This document shows positions 63,010 through 64,000 of a DNA stretch of 64,000 nucleotides, piece by piece; within the stretch, counting starts at the first letter, position 1; every line of letters starts with the position of its first letter. Source of the stretch: Flavobacteriales bacterium (GTDB taxonomy: Bacteria > Bacteroidota > Bacteroidia > Flavobacteriales_F > PHOS-HE28). Location: assembly GCA_019638085.1 (NCBI GenBank), contig JAHBUL010000004.1, positions 1 through 64,000 on the forward strand. Reading direction: 5' to 3'. Below the pieces are notes generated by a model, which worked only from the letters and a program-made list of their open reading frames with translations, was not told where the DNA came from and did no database searches. The position numbers and the translations under genes were made by a program.

Positions 63010-64000
63010 CACACGTTGAACAGGAAGTGCATGACATCTCCGTCCTTCACCAAATATTCCTTTCCCTCCACGCGCAGTTTGCCTGCCGCCTTCGCCGCAG
63101 CCTCCCCTCCGTAATGAATGAAATCATCATAGGCGACCACCTCTGCGCGGATAAAGCCCTTCTCGAAGTCGCTGTGGATCACACCCGCGGCCTGCGGAGC
63201 GGTCATGCCCTGCTCGATGGTCCACGCGCGCACCTCTTGCACCCCGGCGGTGAAGTAGGTGGCCAGCTTCAGCAATTTATAAGCGGCGTGGATCAGCTTG
63301 TTCACGCCGGGTTCCTTGAGACCGATGTCAAGCAGGAACATGTCACGTTCCTCGGCGGTTTCCATGCTGGCGATCTCCGCCTCAATGGCCGCTGTCACGA
63401 AGATCACTTCGGCATTCTCGTGGGCAACAGCCTTGCGGACAGCCTCTACGTACGCATTGCCGGTCACTGCGCTTTTCTCTTCCACGTTGCATACATATAG
63501 GACGGGCTTGCTGGTGAGCAGCTGGAACTCTGCCAACAACGCAGGGTCGTCATTCGCGGTGATCACGGTGCGTGCGCTTTCACCCTTCAGCAAGGCTTCA
63601 CGGATCCGACCGAGCAGCTCGAAGCGGCGCTTGGCATCCTTATCACCGATCTGGGCCTGCTTCTCCAATTTCTTCATCCGGGCCTCCACGGTCTCGAGGT
63701 CCTTCAGCTGTAGTTCGATATCGATCACCTCTTTGTCCCGCACGGGGTCCACACTACCGTCCACGTGTACCACGTTGGGGTCGTCGAAGCAGCGGAGTAC
63801 GTGCAGGATGGCATCGCATTCGCGGATGTTGCCGAGGAACTGGTTGCCCAACCCCTCACCTTTGCTAGCCCCTTTTACCAGGCCGGCTATGTCCACGATC
63901 TCCACCGTAGTGGGAAGGATGCGCTGGGGCTTCACGATCTTCGCCAATTCCTGCAGGCGCTGATCGGGCACGGTGATGATGCCCGTATTGGGTTCAATTG
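63009..64000 (-). CDS. ychF: ribosome-binding ATPase YchF, 5' end outside the window
   Basis: At least 329 residues are present; the N-terminal ~35, including Walker A, lie beyond position 64000. The G3-like DIAGLVKGASKGEGLGNQFL, the YchF-type NVEE (in place of NKxD, which explains its ATP preference), and the C-terminal TGS domain (AWTIEQGMTAPQAAGVIHSD, EYLVKDGDVMHFLFNV) are clear. YchF/OLA1 binds ribosomes and influences oxidative stress response and start-site choice. The gene is coupled to the FTR1-cytochrome gene at its 3' end. No in-frame stop occurs up to the window edge. Confidence 0.95.
   Translation of the reverse strand, partial: IEPNTGIITVPDQRLQELAKIVKPQRILPTTVEIVDIAGLVKGASKGEGLGNQFLGNIRECDAILHVLRCFDDPNVVHVDGSVDPVRDKEVIDIELQLKDLETVEARMKKLEKQAQIGDKDAKRRFELLGRIREALLKGESARTVITANDDPALLAEFQLLTSKPVLYVCNVEEKSAVTGNAYVEAVRKAVAHENAEVIFVTAAIEAEIASMETAEERDMFLLDIGLKEPGVNKLIHAAYKLLKLATYFTAGVQEVRAWTIEQGMTAPQAAGVIHSDFEKGFIRAEVVAYDDFIHYGGEAAAKAAGKLRVEGKEYLVKDGDVMHFLFNV

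Overview
The window reads as a stretch of chromosome from a member of the Bacteroidota, probably near the Flavobacteriales, with a GC-rich genome for that group. Evidence: promoters of the TTG / TAnnTTTG type, almost no Shine-Dalgarno sequences, a T9SS type A sorting tail, a TamB gene divergent from tsaD, a START-like domain protein and a bTHX ribosomal protein of the kind found in this phylum, and RibBA, ParE and ParC of Bacteroidota type. There is no rRNA, CRISPR array, phage, transposase or plasmid gene. This is mostly a core chromosomal region with some unusual accessory parts.

Layout. 1-3.1 kb: creD, then tRNA-Pro, tRNA-Ser and tRNA-Arg on the minus strand, separated by a ~110-bp tandem repeat array and by a duplicated piece of the tRNA-Arg 5' end. 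3.1-11.6 kb (plus): acetyl-CoA acetyltransferase, an NlpC/P60 hydrolase, xseA-xseB (exonuclease VII), an AtoE-type short-chain fatty acid transporter, and clpB. 11.6-16.2 kb: a 39-residue membrane protein, a hypothetical protein, a SixA-type phosphatase whose only sensible start codon is ATC, then a minus-strand run ilvE - membrane protein - secreted protein. 16.3-21.7 kb (plus): recQ-mpg-fmt joined by 4-nt overlaps, an HU gene with a clear promoter and terminator, trmH, and a bTHX ribosomal protein with a long histone-H1-like tail. 21.7-25 kb: pdxH, the YqgE/AlgH gene, a class IV aminotransferase, a gmhB-like phosphatase and a rhomboid protease.

25-31 kb (minus): a hybrid histidine kinase with two receiver domains and an HPt domain, translationally coupled to a response regulator whose output is a class III cyclase carrying all residues expected of an adenylyl cyclase; then a polytopic membrane protein and an NTF2-like lipoprotein. 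31.4-37.8 kb: tRNA-Met(CAT), a START-like protein with an H1-like N-terminal arm, an LptF/LptG permease overlapping two glycosyltransferase genes, and ribBA. 38-47 kb: tamB, tsaD, a TPR protein with an apparently leaderless promoter, a secreted LVIVD-repeat protein, and a tandem universal stress protein. 47-53.2 kb (minus): parE - PEGA-like protein - lipoprotein - parC in one direction, so the two topoisomerase IV subunits flank two envelope genes. 53.4-64 kb: a large secreted metalloprotease with a paired Asp/Asn-rich C-terminal repeat, a second copy of the polytopic membrane protein family, a GT2 glycosyltransferase that also seems to start at ATC, an M3 peptidase lipoprotein, an FTR1 iron permease fused to a cytochrome c domain, and the 5'-truncated gene for the YchF GTPase.

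The points most worth a second look are the kinase/adenylyl cyclase pair, the two H1-like tails on otherwise standard domains, the two ATC starts, the tRNA-locus repeats, and the parE-parC interval.
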